A DNA stretch of 5,146 nucleotides from Clostridia bacterium (GCA_029010655.1 JAQXKW010000034.1:1-5146); one strand, 5' to 3'. Positions 1 to 4,877 are shown, numbered from the stretch's first letter. Program-made: numbers and translations. The notes: generated from the sequence alone by a model not told the origin.

Positions 1-690
1 ATGGGTATCGACCCTGAGTATCCTCCCTTCAGCTATATGGGCGACGACGGCGAGTATACGGGCTTTGACGTTGAGATCTGCAAGGCTGTATGCGATTATC
101 TGGGCTGGGAGCTTGAAGTATTCGGTGTAAACTGGGATAACAAGCTTATTCAGCTCGATCAAAAAGAGTGCGACTGCGTATGGTCCGGCATGACTATTCT
201 CGATTCCATGAAGGAAGCGGGCTATGTAATTTCCGAGCCTTATTACGACAACACTCAGGTTCTTCTCGTTAAGGAAGATTCCGGATACAGTGCTTCTGCC
301 GACCTTGCGGGCAAGGCAGTTGCGGTTCAGCTTGGAACCTCCGGCGAAAGCCTTCTTAACGGCGACCTTTCCTCTCTTGCCGACACCTTCTCCGAGGTTG
401 TCACCTGCGACAGCTTCCTGAAGTGCTTCACAGAGCTTTCCGGCAATGCGGTTGATGCCGTATTCGTTGACAAGCCGGTTGCTGAGGCATACGCAAAGGA
501 TAACGAGGGCTTCAAGATTATTGACGAAAATCTCGGCGCTGAGCAGTACGGTATTGCATTCCGTTCCGACGATCAGGAGCTTTGCGACAAAATTCAGTGC
601 GCAATCGACGCTTTGGTTGAGAACGGCACTTATGCTGAAATCGCCGACAAATATCCCGATATAGTTAACAACCTGCTTTTCCTTAACTGA
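1..690 (+). CDS. Amino acid ABC transporter solute-binding protein (family 3), 5' end missing
   Basis: Extracytoplasmic receptor that captures a polar amino acid and delivers it to the permease and ATPase encoded downstream. The reading frame is open at the window edge. The ATG at position 1 is internal: residues 1-21 (IDPEYPPFSY then GEYTGFD) are the usual first conserved block of SBP_bac_3 proteins, which follows a signal peptide and linker, so perhaps 40-60 codons including a lipoprotein signal lie upstream. Other family marks are WSGMTI (61-66), SEPYYDNTQV (78-87), VAVQLGTSGE (107-116, second-lobe ligand loop), DAVFVDKPVA (152-161), YGIAFRSDD (183-191) and a C-terminal LVENGTYAEIADKYPD. 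Oddity: the arginine normally found a few residues after the MT(I/L)T motif, which binds the ligand carboxylate in HisJ-like proteins, is absent (ILDSMKEAGY). Codon choice is cleaner than in the downstream genes (almost no ATA), as expected for the most abundant component. The family is secure; the ligand is not known. Confidence 0.93.
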   Translation: MGIDPEYPPFSYMGDDGEYTGFDVEICKAVCDYLGWELEVFGVNWDNKLIQLDQKECDCVWSGMTILDSMKEAGYVISEPYYDNTQVLLVKEDSGYSASADLAGKAVAVQLGTSGESLLNGDLSSLADTFSEVVTCDSFLKCFTELSGNAVDAVFVDKPVAEAYAKDNEGFKIIDENLGAEQYGIAFRSDDQELCDKIQCAIDALVENGTYAEIADKYPDIVNNLLFLN

Positions 691-699
691 GCAAATCGG

Positions 700-723
700 G
701 AAATATCATTGAACTGATATTTC
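700..723 (+). other. Intercistronic hairpin 1 after the binding-protein gene
   Basis: A perfect 9-bp stem (700-708 with 715-723, core AAATATCA/TGATATTT) closes a 6-base loop TTGAAC, ten bases after the binding-protein stop codon. Its right arm shares bases 722-723 with the next hairpin, so the two cannot both fold completely. It has no T-tract and is unlikely to terminate alone. It may protect the 3' end of the binding-protein message. Confidence 0.6.
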
Positions 724-765
724 GGGGCTGTATCAAATCCCATTTTGACACAGCCCCGACTTTCT
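722..765 (+). terminator. GC-rich intercistronic hairpin, probable partial terminator or mRNA 3' stabiliser
   Basis: A perfect 10-bp GC-rich stem (TCGGGGCTGT at 722-731 with ACAGCCCCGA at 750-759) extends past an A-C mismatch into five more pairs (TCAAA/TTTGA) around loop TCCCAT. The downstream tract CTTTCT is only weakly T-rich, so termination would be incomplete. Lying between the binding-protein and permease genes, it fits the common ABC-importer arrangement in which a hairpin leaves much more binding-protein mRNA than permease/ATPase mRNA. Whether it acts by partial termination or by blocking exonucleases cannot be told from sequence. Confidence 0.7.
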
Positions 766-800
766 GCCGTGTAGAGGTATAAATTCAGCGAGGTATAGTA

Positions 801-1448
801 ATGAGTCTTGTAACCATAATATTAAAGATGAGCGAGGGTCTGGGCAAGACCTGCGCAATATTCTTTTTAACCCTTTTGTTTTCGGTGCCGCTGGGTATGA
901 TAGTTTCTTTCCTGCGAATGAGCAAGAACAAGGTCATATCGGGCATAACGAAATTTGTAATCTCGGTTCTTAGGGGAACCCCTCTTATGCTTCAGCTTTT
1001 GGCTGTTACATACGGTCCCCATTATCTTTTCGGTGCCGACATTTCCAGAAATAAGCTTATACCCGTGGTAATAGCCTTTTCCATAAACTATGCCGCATAT
1101 TTCTGCGAAATATACCGGGGCGGTATCGAATCCATGTCGCAGGGACAGTACGAGGCGGCGCAGGTGCTGGGATATACCAAATTCCAGACCTTTATGAAAA
1201 TCATTCTGCCGCAGGTGGTGAAAAGAATTCTGCCCAGCATGACAAACGAGGTTATAACCCTTGTTAAGGATACGTCAATAGCCTTTACCGTTTCCTATCA
1301 GGAAATGTTCACCATAGGCAAGCAGATTGCCAATTCCCAAACCAGCTTTACCCCGTTTTTGGTTGCGGGAGTGTTCTATTACATTCTCAACGGAATCGTA
1401 GGCTTTGCAATGGGACGCTTTGAAAAAGCGCTGGATTACTATAAATAA
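801..1448 (+). CDS. Polar amino acid ABC transporter permease (HisM/GlnP type)
   Basis: Inner-membrane channel subunit of the importer, 215 aa, normal for this family (BPD_transp_1 fold). The sequence shows about five hydrophobic segments: residues 13-38, 58-77, 86-105, a weaker one around 152-166, and 183-205. Family signatures are RGTPLMLQL (58-66) and the cytoplasmic EAA loop YEAAQVLGYTKFQTF followed by IILPQVV (117-140), which docks onto the ATPase. The ATG at 801 has GAGG seven bases upstream (790-793), and an in-frame TAA at 780-782 rules out a longer protein. It lies 110 bases after the binding-protein gene, beyond the two hairpins, and 11 bases before the ATPase start. Only one permease gene is present, so the channel is probably a homodimer, as in GlnP-like systems. 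It uses more ATA isoleucine codons than the binding-protein gene, consistent with lower expression. Substrate specificity cannot be read from it. Confidence 0.94.
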   Translation: MSLVTIILKMSEGLGKTCAIFFLTLLFSVPLGMIVSFLRMSKNKVISGITKFVISVLRGTPLMLQLLAVTYGPHYLFGADISRNKLIPVVIAFSINYAAYFCEIYRGGIESMSQGQYEAAQVLGYTKFQTFMKIILPQVVKRILPSMTNEVITLVKDTSIAFTVSYQEMFTIGKQIANSQTSFTPFLVAGVFYYILNGIVGFAMGRFEKALDYYK

Positions 1449-1459
1449 GGGGCGGAAAA

Positions 1460-2212
1460 ATGAACGTATTGAATATACAGAATGCGGAGAAATCCTTCGG
1501 GGAGCTCCATGTGCTGAAGGATATAAGTCTCACCGTGGATAAGGGCGAGGTGGTGTCTGTAATCGGTCCCTCGGGAAGCGGAAAATCAACGCTCCTGCGC
1601 TGTGCAACGCTCCTTGAAAGGCTGGACGGCGGACTTCTCTCCTATATGGGAGAAAACGTTGCCGAAACCGTGAACGGAAAAATCACCTATGCAAAGGACT
1701 TAAAGCACTTTAAGCAGTATTTCGGACTTGTTTTCCAGAGTTTCAATCTTTTTCCCCATTATACGGTGCTGAAAAACCTTACGGACGCACCCGTGTCCGT
1801 GCTGAAAAGAAATCCCAAAGAGGTAAAGGAAGAAGCAATGGAGCTTCTTGATAAAATGGGTCTCGCCGATAAAGCGGACAGCTACCCTTATCAGCTCTCC
1901 GGCGGACAGCAGCAAAGAGTTTCCATTGTCCGTGCCCTTGCCATGAAGCCTGAAATCCTGTTTTTCGACGAGCCAACCTCGGCTCTTGACCCTGAGCTTA
2001 CCGGCGAGGTGCTGAAGGTTATAAAACAGCTTGCGGAGCAGAAAATGACCATGGTGGTGGTAACCCATGAAATGCCCTTTGCCCGTGCCGTGTCCGATAG
2101 GGTAATCTTTATGGACGGCGGCGTGATTGTGGAACAAGGCGACCCGGAGGACGTGTTCGGAAATCCGCAGAGCGAGAGAACACAGCAGTTTTTAAGGAAT
2201 TATCAGAAATGA
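1460..2212 (+). CDS. Polar amino acid ABC transporter ATP-binding protein (GlnQ/HisP type)
   Basis: Cytoplasmic ATPase that powers the importer, 250 aa, usual length for the family. All nucleotide-binding elements are intact: Walker A GPSGSGKST (36-44), Q-loop Q93 in VFQSFNLFPHYTVL (a signature of the amino-acid subclass), ABC signature LSGGQQQR (146-153), Walker B ILFFDEP with D170 and catalytic E171, D-loop SALD (174-177) and H-loop H203 in VVVTHEM. The region between Walker A and the Q-loop (about 60-86, ENVAETVNGKITYAKDLKHF) is slightly longer than typical. The ATG is preceded by an AGGGGCGG-type ribosome binding site about six to ten bases upstream, just after the permease stop. Its TGA overlaps the ATG of the next gene in ATGA, so the two are translationally coupled. 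It is expected to form a dimer docked on the EAA loops of the permease. Confidence 0.96.
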   Translation: MNVLNIQNAEKSFGELHVLKDISLTVDKGEVVSVIGPSGSGKSTLLRCATLLERLDGGLLSYMGENVAETVNGKITYAKDLKHFKQYFGLVFQSFNLFPHYTVLKNLTDAPVSVLKRNPKEVKEEAMELLDKMGLADKADSYPYQLSGGQQQRVSIVRALAMKPEILFFDEPTSALDPELTGEVLKVIKQLAEQKMTMVVVTHEMPFARAVSDRVIFMDGGVIVEQGDPEDVFGNPQSERTQQFLRNYQK

Positions 2213-2946
2213 ACCTTCCAGAGTATTACGTGTGTGACCCCACCGGCAACATTACCGTTCTGGTTTCGGGGGAGCGGAATGCGGAGACTGCCCGTCAGGT
2301 GATGAAAGCCGTCCCGTCTGCGGAGCAGGTAGGCTTTCTGACAAACGGAGGGCTTTGCCTTACAATGGCAGGCGGAGAGTTCTGCGGAAATGCGTCAATG
2401 TCTGCGGCGGCGCTGTACTGTGAAAAAACGGGAGACAGCAAGGTTTCCCTGCAGGTCTCGGGAGCGGACGAGCCCGTGGAGGTTGACGTTTCAAAAAATG
2501 AGGACGGCTCCTTTGCCTGTACGGTAAAAATGCCCGGCATTGCCGGCGTGTCCGCAGAAAGGCTGACCTACGGCGAAAAAACCTATAATCTGCCGGCTGT
2601 AAGAATGCAGGGCATATGCCATATTATATTTGAGGGCGAGCTGTCACGAAAGGACGCCGAAGCGGCGGCGAAAAAGTGGTGCGGCGATTTGTCGGCGGAT
2701 GCGCTTGGAATAATGTTTTTTGACAGAGAACAAATGAAGCTGACCCCGCTTGTTTACGTGCCTGCGGCGGAGACGCTGTTCTGGGAAAGCTCCTGCGCCA
2801 GCGGAACTTCCGCTCTCGGCGCATATTTGGCATTCTCCCAAAACAAAACGGTTTCGGCACAGCTTTCGGAGCCTGCCGGAATACTGAAAGTAAAAGCCTC
2901 CCCCAAAGGGGCGGTATACCTTACGGGAAGCGTCAAAATACTGTAA
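2209..2946 (+). CDS. DapF-superfamily amino acid racemase/epimerase, CntK (histidine racemase)-like
   Basis: Predicted cofactor-independent, two-cysteine amino acid racemase of the diaminopimelate epimerase fold, 245 aa, shorter than DapF or CntK (about 270). The duplicated fold shows DPTGNITVLV near the N terminus (10-19, equivalent to the GNDF strand of DapF), the first catalytic motif GGEFCGNASMS (C59) and the second FWESSCASGTSALG (C196). The two cysteines would act as paired acid and base. The motifs resemble staphylococcal CntK (as recalled, FCGNATMS and WENSCGSGT) more than DapF, which has CGNGxR and ERGxGETxACG[ST]G; the DapF arginine that contacts the distal end of diaminopimelate is missing. 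Oddity: CASGT carries Ala where Gly is usual. The start overlaps the ATPase stop (ATGA), with AAGGA about ten bases upstream inside the ATPase gene, so it belongs to the transporter operon. The fold is likely; histidine as substrate is a guess, and other amino acids or a PhzF-like activity remain possible. Confidence 0.78.
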   Translation: MNLPEYYVCDPTGNITVLVSGERNAETARQVMKAVPSAEQVGFLTNGGLCLTMAGGEFCGNASMSAAALYCEKTGDSKVSLQVSGADEPVEVDVSKNEDGSFACTVKMPGIAGVSAERLTYGEKTYNLPAVRMQGICHIIFEGELSRKDAEAAAKKWCGDLSADALGIMFFDREQMKLTPLVYVPAAETLFWESSCASGTSALGAYLAFSQNKTVSAQLSEPAGILKVKASPKGAVYLTGSVKIL

Positions 2947-2971
2947 ATAAAAAAGCGGCGTCAGCCGCTTT
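2944..2971 (+). repeat. 28-base inverted repeat, copy A
   Basis: From the TAA stop of the racemase gene through the terminator stem, 28 bases match exactly the reverse complement of 3414-3441. The match stops abruptly on both sides (2943 against 3442 and 2972 against 3413 do not pair). The repeat contains TAAAT, an A6 run and the GCGGCGTCAGCCGC palindrome. A 15-base core, AAGCGGCGTCAGCCG, recurs in direct orientation at 3222-3236. Confidence 0.9.
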
Positions 2972-2972
2972 C
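2952..2972 (+). terminator. Hairpin terminator after the racemase gene (copy A of the paired repeat)
   Basis: An 8-bp GC-rich stem, AAAGCGGC (2952-2959) and GCCGCTTT (2964-2971), with loop GTCA, begins six bases after the racemase stop. Read rightwards the tail is only TTTC, giving a mediocre terminator for the operon. Read leftwards the same stem is followed by TTTTTTATTT, a strong tail that would stop transcripts arriving antisense from the glycosyltransferase side. Confidence 0.75.
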
Positions 2973-3066
2973 AGAGTGAAGACAAAGCGGTCAGACCGCC
3001 AATTAAAGACAAAAAATACTAAGTTAATTAGTACCTGCAATTTTCAAAAAAACAGACAGAATTATT

Positions 3067-3095
3067 TACCGGCGGGTTTAAAAAGCCCGCCGGTA
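3067..3095. repeat. 10-bp GC-rich palindrome
   Basis: TACCGGCGGG (3067-3076) pairs perfectly with CCCGCCGGTA (3086-3095) around a 9-base A-rich loop. No T-tract follows on either strand (TTGGC rightwards, AATAATT leftwards), so it is a stable stem rather than a classical terminator. It may act as an mRNA 3'-end block behind the weak racemase terminator. Confidence 0.7.
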
Positions 3096-3097
3096 TT

Positions 3098-3166
3098 GGC
3101 TTTCGGCGCTTTCGCCCTCTGGCGTACTTTTGTACGCCGACGAGAGGCGAAATCACCGAATCTGCC
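3098..3166. repeat. Long imperfect hairpin capped by GGCGTAC-TTTT-GTACGCC
   Basis: The apical stem GGCGTAC (3121... 3122-3127 core) with GTACGCC (3132-3138) closes a TTTT loop. Below a GACG bulge come TCT/AGA and TTTCGCC (3110-3116) with GGCGAAA (3146-3152), then TTCGG (3102-3106) with CCGAA (3156-3160), and finally GGC/GCC. The structure spans about 69 bases with several bulges, unlike the clean short terminators nearby. It has no flanking T-tract and its function is unknown. Confidence 0.65.
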
Positions 3167-3185
3167 TCCCTTTGTCTTCATCTGC

Positions 3186-3221
3186 CAGCCTGATGACTGA
3201 CTTCGTCCTGTCATCAGGCTG
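3186..3221. repeat. 12-bp perfect palindrome
   Basis: CAGCCTGATGAC (3186-3197) pairs perfectly with GTCATCAGGCTG (3210-3221). The 12-base loop holds a further GAC-TTC-GTC mini-stem. The end of its right arm, GGCTGA (3217-3222), can instead pair with TCAGCC (3230-3235), so two folds compete here. Confidence 0.75.
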
Positions 3222-3244
3222 AAGCGGCGTCAGCCGATTTTTTA
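3222..3244 (+). terminator. Third copy of the GCGGCGTCAGCCG motif with a T-tract
   Basis: AAGCGGCGTCAGCCG (3222-3236) is identical to the core of the 28-base repeat. Here the stem is shorter (CGGC-GTCA-GCCG), because the right arm continues ATTTTTT instead of CTTT. The T6 run makes it terminator-like for rightward transcription. An alternative stem GGCTGA/TCAGCC is followed by the same T-run. Confidence 0.5.
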
Positions 3245-3334
3245 AGCTAAATCGATACATTCCCACATTCAGACGTATTATAATAGGATACTGCAACTAC
3301 TCAACTACTTCTTCTGTTTAAGTTTTTTGGGGTT

Positions 3335-3366
3335 CTCAGTACCTTTTTTTCAAAAAAGGTACTGAG
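3335..3366. repeat. 15-base-arm perfect palindrome (CTCAGTACC...GGTACTGAG)
   Basis: CTCAGTACCTTTTTT (3335-3349) is perfectly complementary to 3352-3366, leaving just TC between the arms, so the usable hairpin has about 14 pairs and a 4-base loop. The internal T and A runs lie inside the stem, so this is not a standard terminator. From general familiarity, palindromes of this type recur in intergenic regions of related gut Clostridia; this was not checked. Confidence 0.75.
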
Positions 3367-3371
3367 CGGAG

Positions 3372-3390
3372 TGTGAGGCAGAGCCTCACA
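3372..3390. repeat. 8-bp palindrome TGTGAGGC-AGA-GCCTCACA
   Basis: A perfect 8-bp stem with a 3-base loop, five bases downstream of the 15-base-arm palindrome. The two probably form one compound repeat unit. No T-tract follows. Confidence 0.65.
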
Positions 3391-3411
3391 TGCCGCTTTG
3401 CCTGTATTTTC

Positions 3412-3440
3412 AAAAAGCGGCTGACGCCGCTTTTTTATTT
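3412..3440 (-). terminator. Bidirectional terminator at the end of the glycosyltransferase gene
   Basis: A 10-bp stem, AAAAAGCGGC (3412-3421) with GCCGCTTTTT (3426-3435), closes loop TGAC. Read on the minus strand it begins at the stop codon and ends in T5, a good terminator for the glycosyltransferase. Read on the plus strand it ends in TTTTTTATTT and would stop read-through from the transporter operon. A competing plus-strand stem, GCCGCTTT (3392-3399) with AAAGCGGC (3414-3421), overlaps its left arm. Confidence 0.8.
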
Positions 3441-3441
3441 A
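3414..3441 (-). repeat. 28-base inverted repeat, copy B
   Basis: Exact reverse complement of 2944-2971. On the minus strand it covers the last Lys codon and the stop of the glycosyltransferase gene. The TAA used as stop is the second TAA of TAAATAA, whereas copy A uses the first, so the two genes meet the repeat in different frames. The upstream protein-coding sequences of the two genes share nothing, which shows that the match is confined to the repeat. Confidence 0.9.
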
Positions 3442-4865
3442 ACTTTGTCAACGCTTATGCTCACCTTGTGGGGGATAGGCTTCCATTCGACCTTGCCGAA
3501 CAGAGCGATAACCGTGGCAATTTTTCCGATAATGTCAAACATGGGGAAGGTAATACAGAACCATACCTTTTTAATAAAAGAGGTCTTTGCAATGTGCCGG
3601 CGCTCTGCTATGAAAACATATGCGGCAAGCAGAATGCTTGAAAGATACGAGTATAAAAGCCACGACAGGGTAAAGGCAATGAGAAGGGAGATTTGTGCGG
3701 CAATGCCGTCGGGGAGAGACCAACCGCCTAAGAAATCGATCACGCTTCGGAATTCTGCCGGCAAAAGCTTCAGGGAAATGTGATACGCACCCGCAAAAAT
3801 AAGAATACTGCGGAGTATTACCGTAATAACTCTTTTCAGCGTGGTGTAAAGCCCGCGGGGAAAAACAACCGTCAGCATGTCAAAGCTCATAAATCTCAAA
3901 CGTAGATTGTTGATAAATCGCCTCGACGGCGGCAGGGGATTTCCAAAAACGTCCGTTTTGTTGTTGTTGGGAACGCCACGAGTCAGAAATATGTGGCGGA
4001 AAAGCTTTGGACCTGTCTCCACAAACGCCTCAAGATGTCCTCTCGCCCAGCGTATGCGCTGGCGCATGGCGATTTTAATATCCGTAGGCTGTTCGTCGTA
4101 GAATTCCGCCGCATTGTTGTAGGAAATGGTGTAGCCGTTTGCCACGGCGTCGGCGCAGAAAGCACGGTCTTCAGTAAGACTGGTGTAATTCCAGCCGTTT
4201 CGGATAAGCTCGCTTGCAAATAAAAAGCCCGTGCCCTGTATTCTCGTGGCAAGGCGGAAAAGCGAGCGAGCCCTGTGCTCTGTGCGTATGGTGCGAAGCC
4301 AGTGAATTCCGTAGGAAGCGGAAATCCAGTTGTCGGAGAAATTTTTCGTGTTTCTGTACGAGGTGACAATCTTTTCTCCTGCGTCAAAAGCCTCGTTCAT
4401 ACGGGATATGTAATCTTTTTTCAAAAGATTGTCGGCGTCGAATATGAAATATCCCTCAAAGGCGTCAATGCCGTAATCTCTTTCAATCTGTTTTACAAGA
4501 AATTGCAGGGCAAAGCCCTTGGTGCGGTGCTCCGAGTCAAAACGCTCGTAGCAGACGGCGCCGTTCTCCCGTGCAATTTGAGCAGTCCTGTCGGTGCAGT
4601 TGTCAGCCACCACAAAAACGGAAACAAGCCCCGAGGGGTAATCCTGATCTTTAATACTGTCAATAAGATTTTCAATAACGGTTTCTTCGTTTCTCGCCGC
4701 AATCAGTACGGCGTAGCGGTGCAGGTTCTCGGTCTTGGGAAATTTTCTGGTTGCAAAAACGCCGGTAACCGTGTAAACGGCGCGGTACTTATATAAGGAA
4801 GAAATAACCGCTGACAGCTTCGAGAAGAAAGAAATGATAAGCTTGATTAAATCTATAAAAAACAA
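3435..4865 (-). CDS. Membrane-bound family 2 glycosyltransferase (BcsA/NodC/IcaA-like)
   Basis: Predicted processive-type polysaccharide synthase subunit, 476 aa, acting at the cytoplasmic face of the membrane on a nucleotide sugar. An N-terminal hydrophobic stretch (2-22) precedes a GT-A domain with LIAARNEE (54-61), VVADNCTD (D88), the metal-binding DxD as FDADN (D143, D145), TED (231-233, catalytic-base motif) and QRIRW (269-273, the QxxRW signature of cellulose and chitin synthase-like enzymes). Hydrophobic segments at about 346-366, 387-408, 409-422 and 434-457 would form the membrane part, and the tail is EWKPIPHKV. No PilZ domain is visible. The TTG start at 4865 was chosen because GGAGG lies seven bases upstream and the predicted transcript begins near 4897; a TTG at 4889 would add eight codons but lacks a ribosome binding site. 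The polymer is unknown: exopolysaccharide, capsule or glycolipid are all possible. The gene stands alone, convergent with the transporter operon. Confidence 0.9.
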   Translation of the reverse strand: MFFIDLIKLIISFFSKLSAVISSLYKYRAVYTVTGVFATRKFPKTENLHRYAVLIAARNEETVIENLIDSIKDQDYPSGLVSVFVVADNCTDRTAQIARENGAVCYERFDSEHRTKGFALQFLVKQIERDYGIDAFEGYFIFDADNLLKKDYISRMNEAFDAGEKIVTSYRNTKNFSDNWISASYGIHWLRTIRTEHRARSLFRLATRIQGTGFLFASELIRNGWNYTSLTEDRAFCADAVANGYTISYNNAAEFYDEQPTDIKIAMRQRIRWARGHLEAFVETGPKLFRHIFLTRGVPNNNKTDVFGNPLPPSRRFINNLRLRFMSFDMLTVVFPRGLYTTLKRVITVILRSILIFAGAYHISLKLLPAEFRSVIDFLGGWSLPDGIAAQISLLIAFTLSWLLYSYLSSILLAAYVFIAERRHIAKTSFIKKVWFCITFPMFDIIGKIATVIALFGKVEWKPIPHKVSISVDKVK

Positions 4866-4872
4866 AGGATTT

Positions 4873-4877
4873 CCTCC
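4873..4877 (-). promoter_or_regulatory. Ribosome binding site fixing the glycosyltransferase TTG start
   Basis: Minus-strand GGAGG (CCTCC on the plus strand), seven bases before the TTG at 4865-4863. No in-frame ATG is available between the upstream stop (TAG at 4904-4902) and this point, so a non-ATG start is required. Confidence 0.85.

Larger units (their letters stand above)
2947..3434. other. Gene-free, hairpin-rich spacer between convergent genes
   Basis: No convincing gene is present in these 488 bases. Short open frames exist but they cross strong palindromes, lack a sensible ribosome binding site and resemble nothing recognised. The content is a series of hairpins: 2952-2971, 2987-2999 (GCGGT-CAG-ACCGC), 3067-3095, 3098-3166, 3186-3221, 3224-3254, 3335-3366, 3372-3390 and 3412-3435. 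An 11-base inverted pair (2977-2987 TGAAGACAAAG with 3170-3180) encloses the first part. It reads like accumulated terminators and short palindromic repeats, or a non-coding MITE-like unit bounded by the 28-base repeats. An untranslated RNA is possible, but no good promoter was found inside. Confidence 0.7.

Noticed and set aside
745..783. Internal promoter for the permease (TTGACA at 745-750 and TATAAA at 778-783)
   Set aside because: The spacer is 27 bp, far too long, and TTGACA is buried in the hairpin arm; no acceptable -10 lies 16-18 bp downstream of it.
1700..2137. 145-codon minus-strand open frame
   Set aside because: Antisense to the ATPase region with intact Q-loop, signature and Walker B; rich in His and Lys, as typical for a shadow frame.
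2209..2946. Annotation as diaminopimelate epimerase dapF
   Set aside because: The fold and cysteines agree, but the DapF residues for the distal carboxylate/amine are missing and the gene sits in a transporter operon rather than with lysine biosynthesis genes.
2976..3200. 74-codon open frame in the spacer
   Set aside because: It runs through several perfect palindromes, has no ribosome binding site, and its composition (Arg/Pro/Phe-rich, derived from stem sequences) looks like translated repeats.
3256..3284. Possible promoter with a TATAAT box at 3279-3284
   Set aside because: The -10 hexamer is perfect, but the -35 position reads TACATT on the plus strand, and on the minus strand TTGAGT is only 15 bp away; no gene follows in either direction.
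2944..3441. CRISPR array
   Set aside because: The repeats are short, few, unevenly spaced and in both orientations; there are no regular spacers and no cas genes.
3373..3783. 136-codon plus-strand open frame
   Set aside because: Mostly antisense to the glycosyltransferase C-terminal coding region and crossing the terminator; the family motifs are all on the other strand.
3983..4387. 134-codon minus-strand open frame in another phase
   Set aside because: Overlaps the catalytic core of the glycosyltransferase, whose DxD, TED and QxxRW motifs are in the main frame; no sign of a frameshift.
4275..4796. 173-codon plus-strand open frame
   Set aside because: Antisense shadow of the glycosyltransferase N-terminal half, with no recognisable protein motif.
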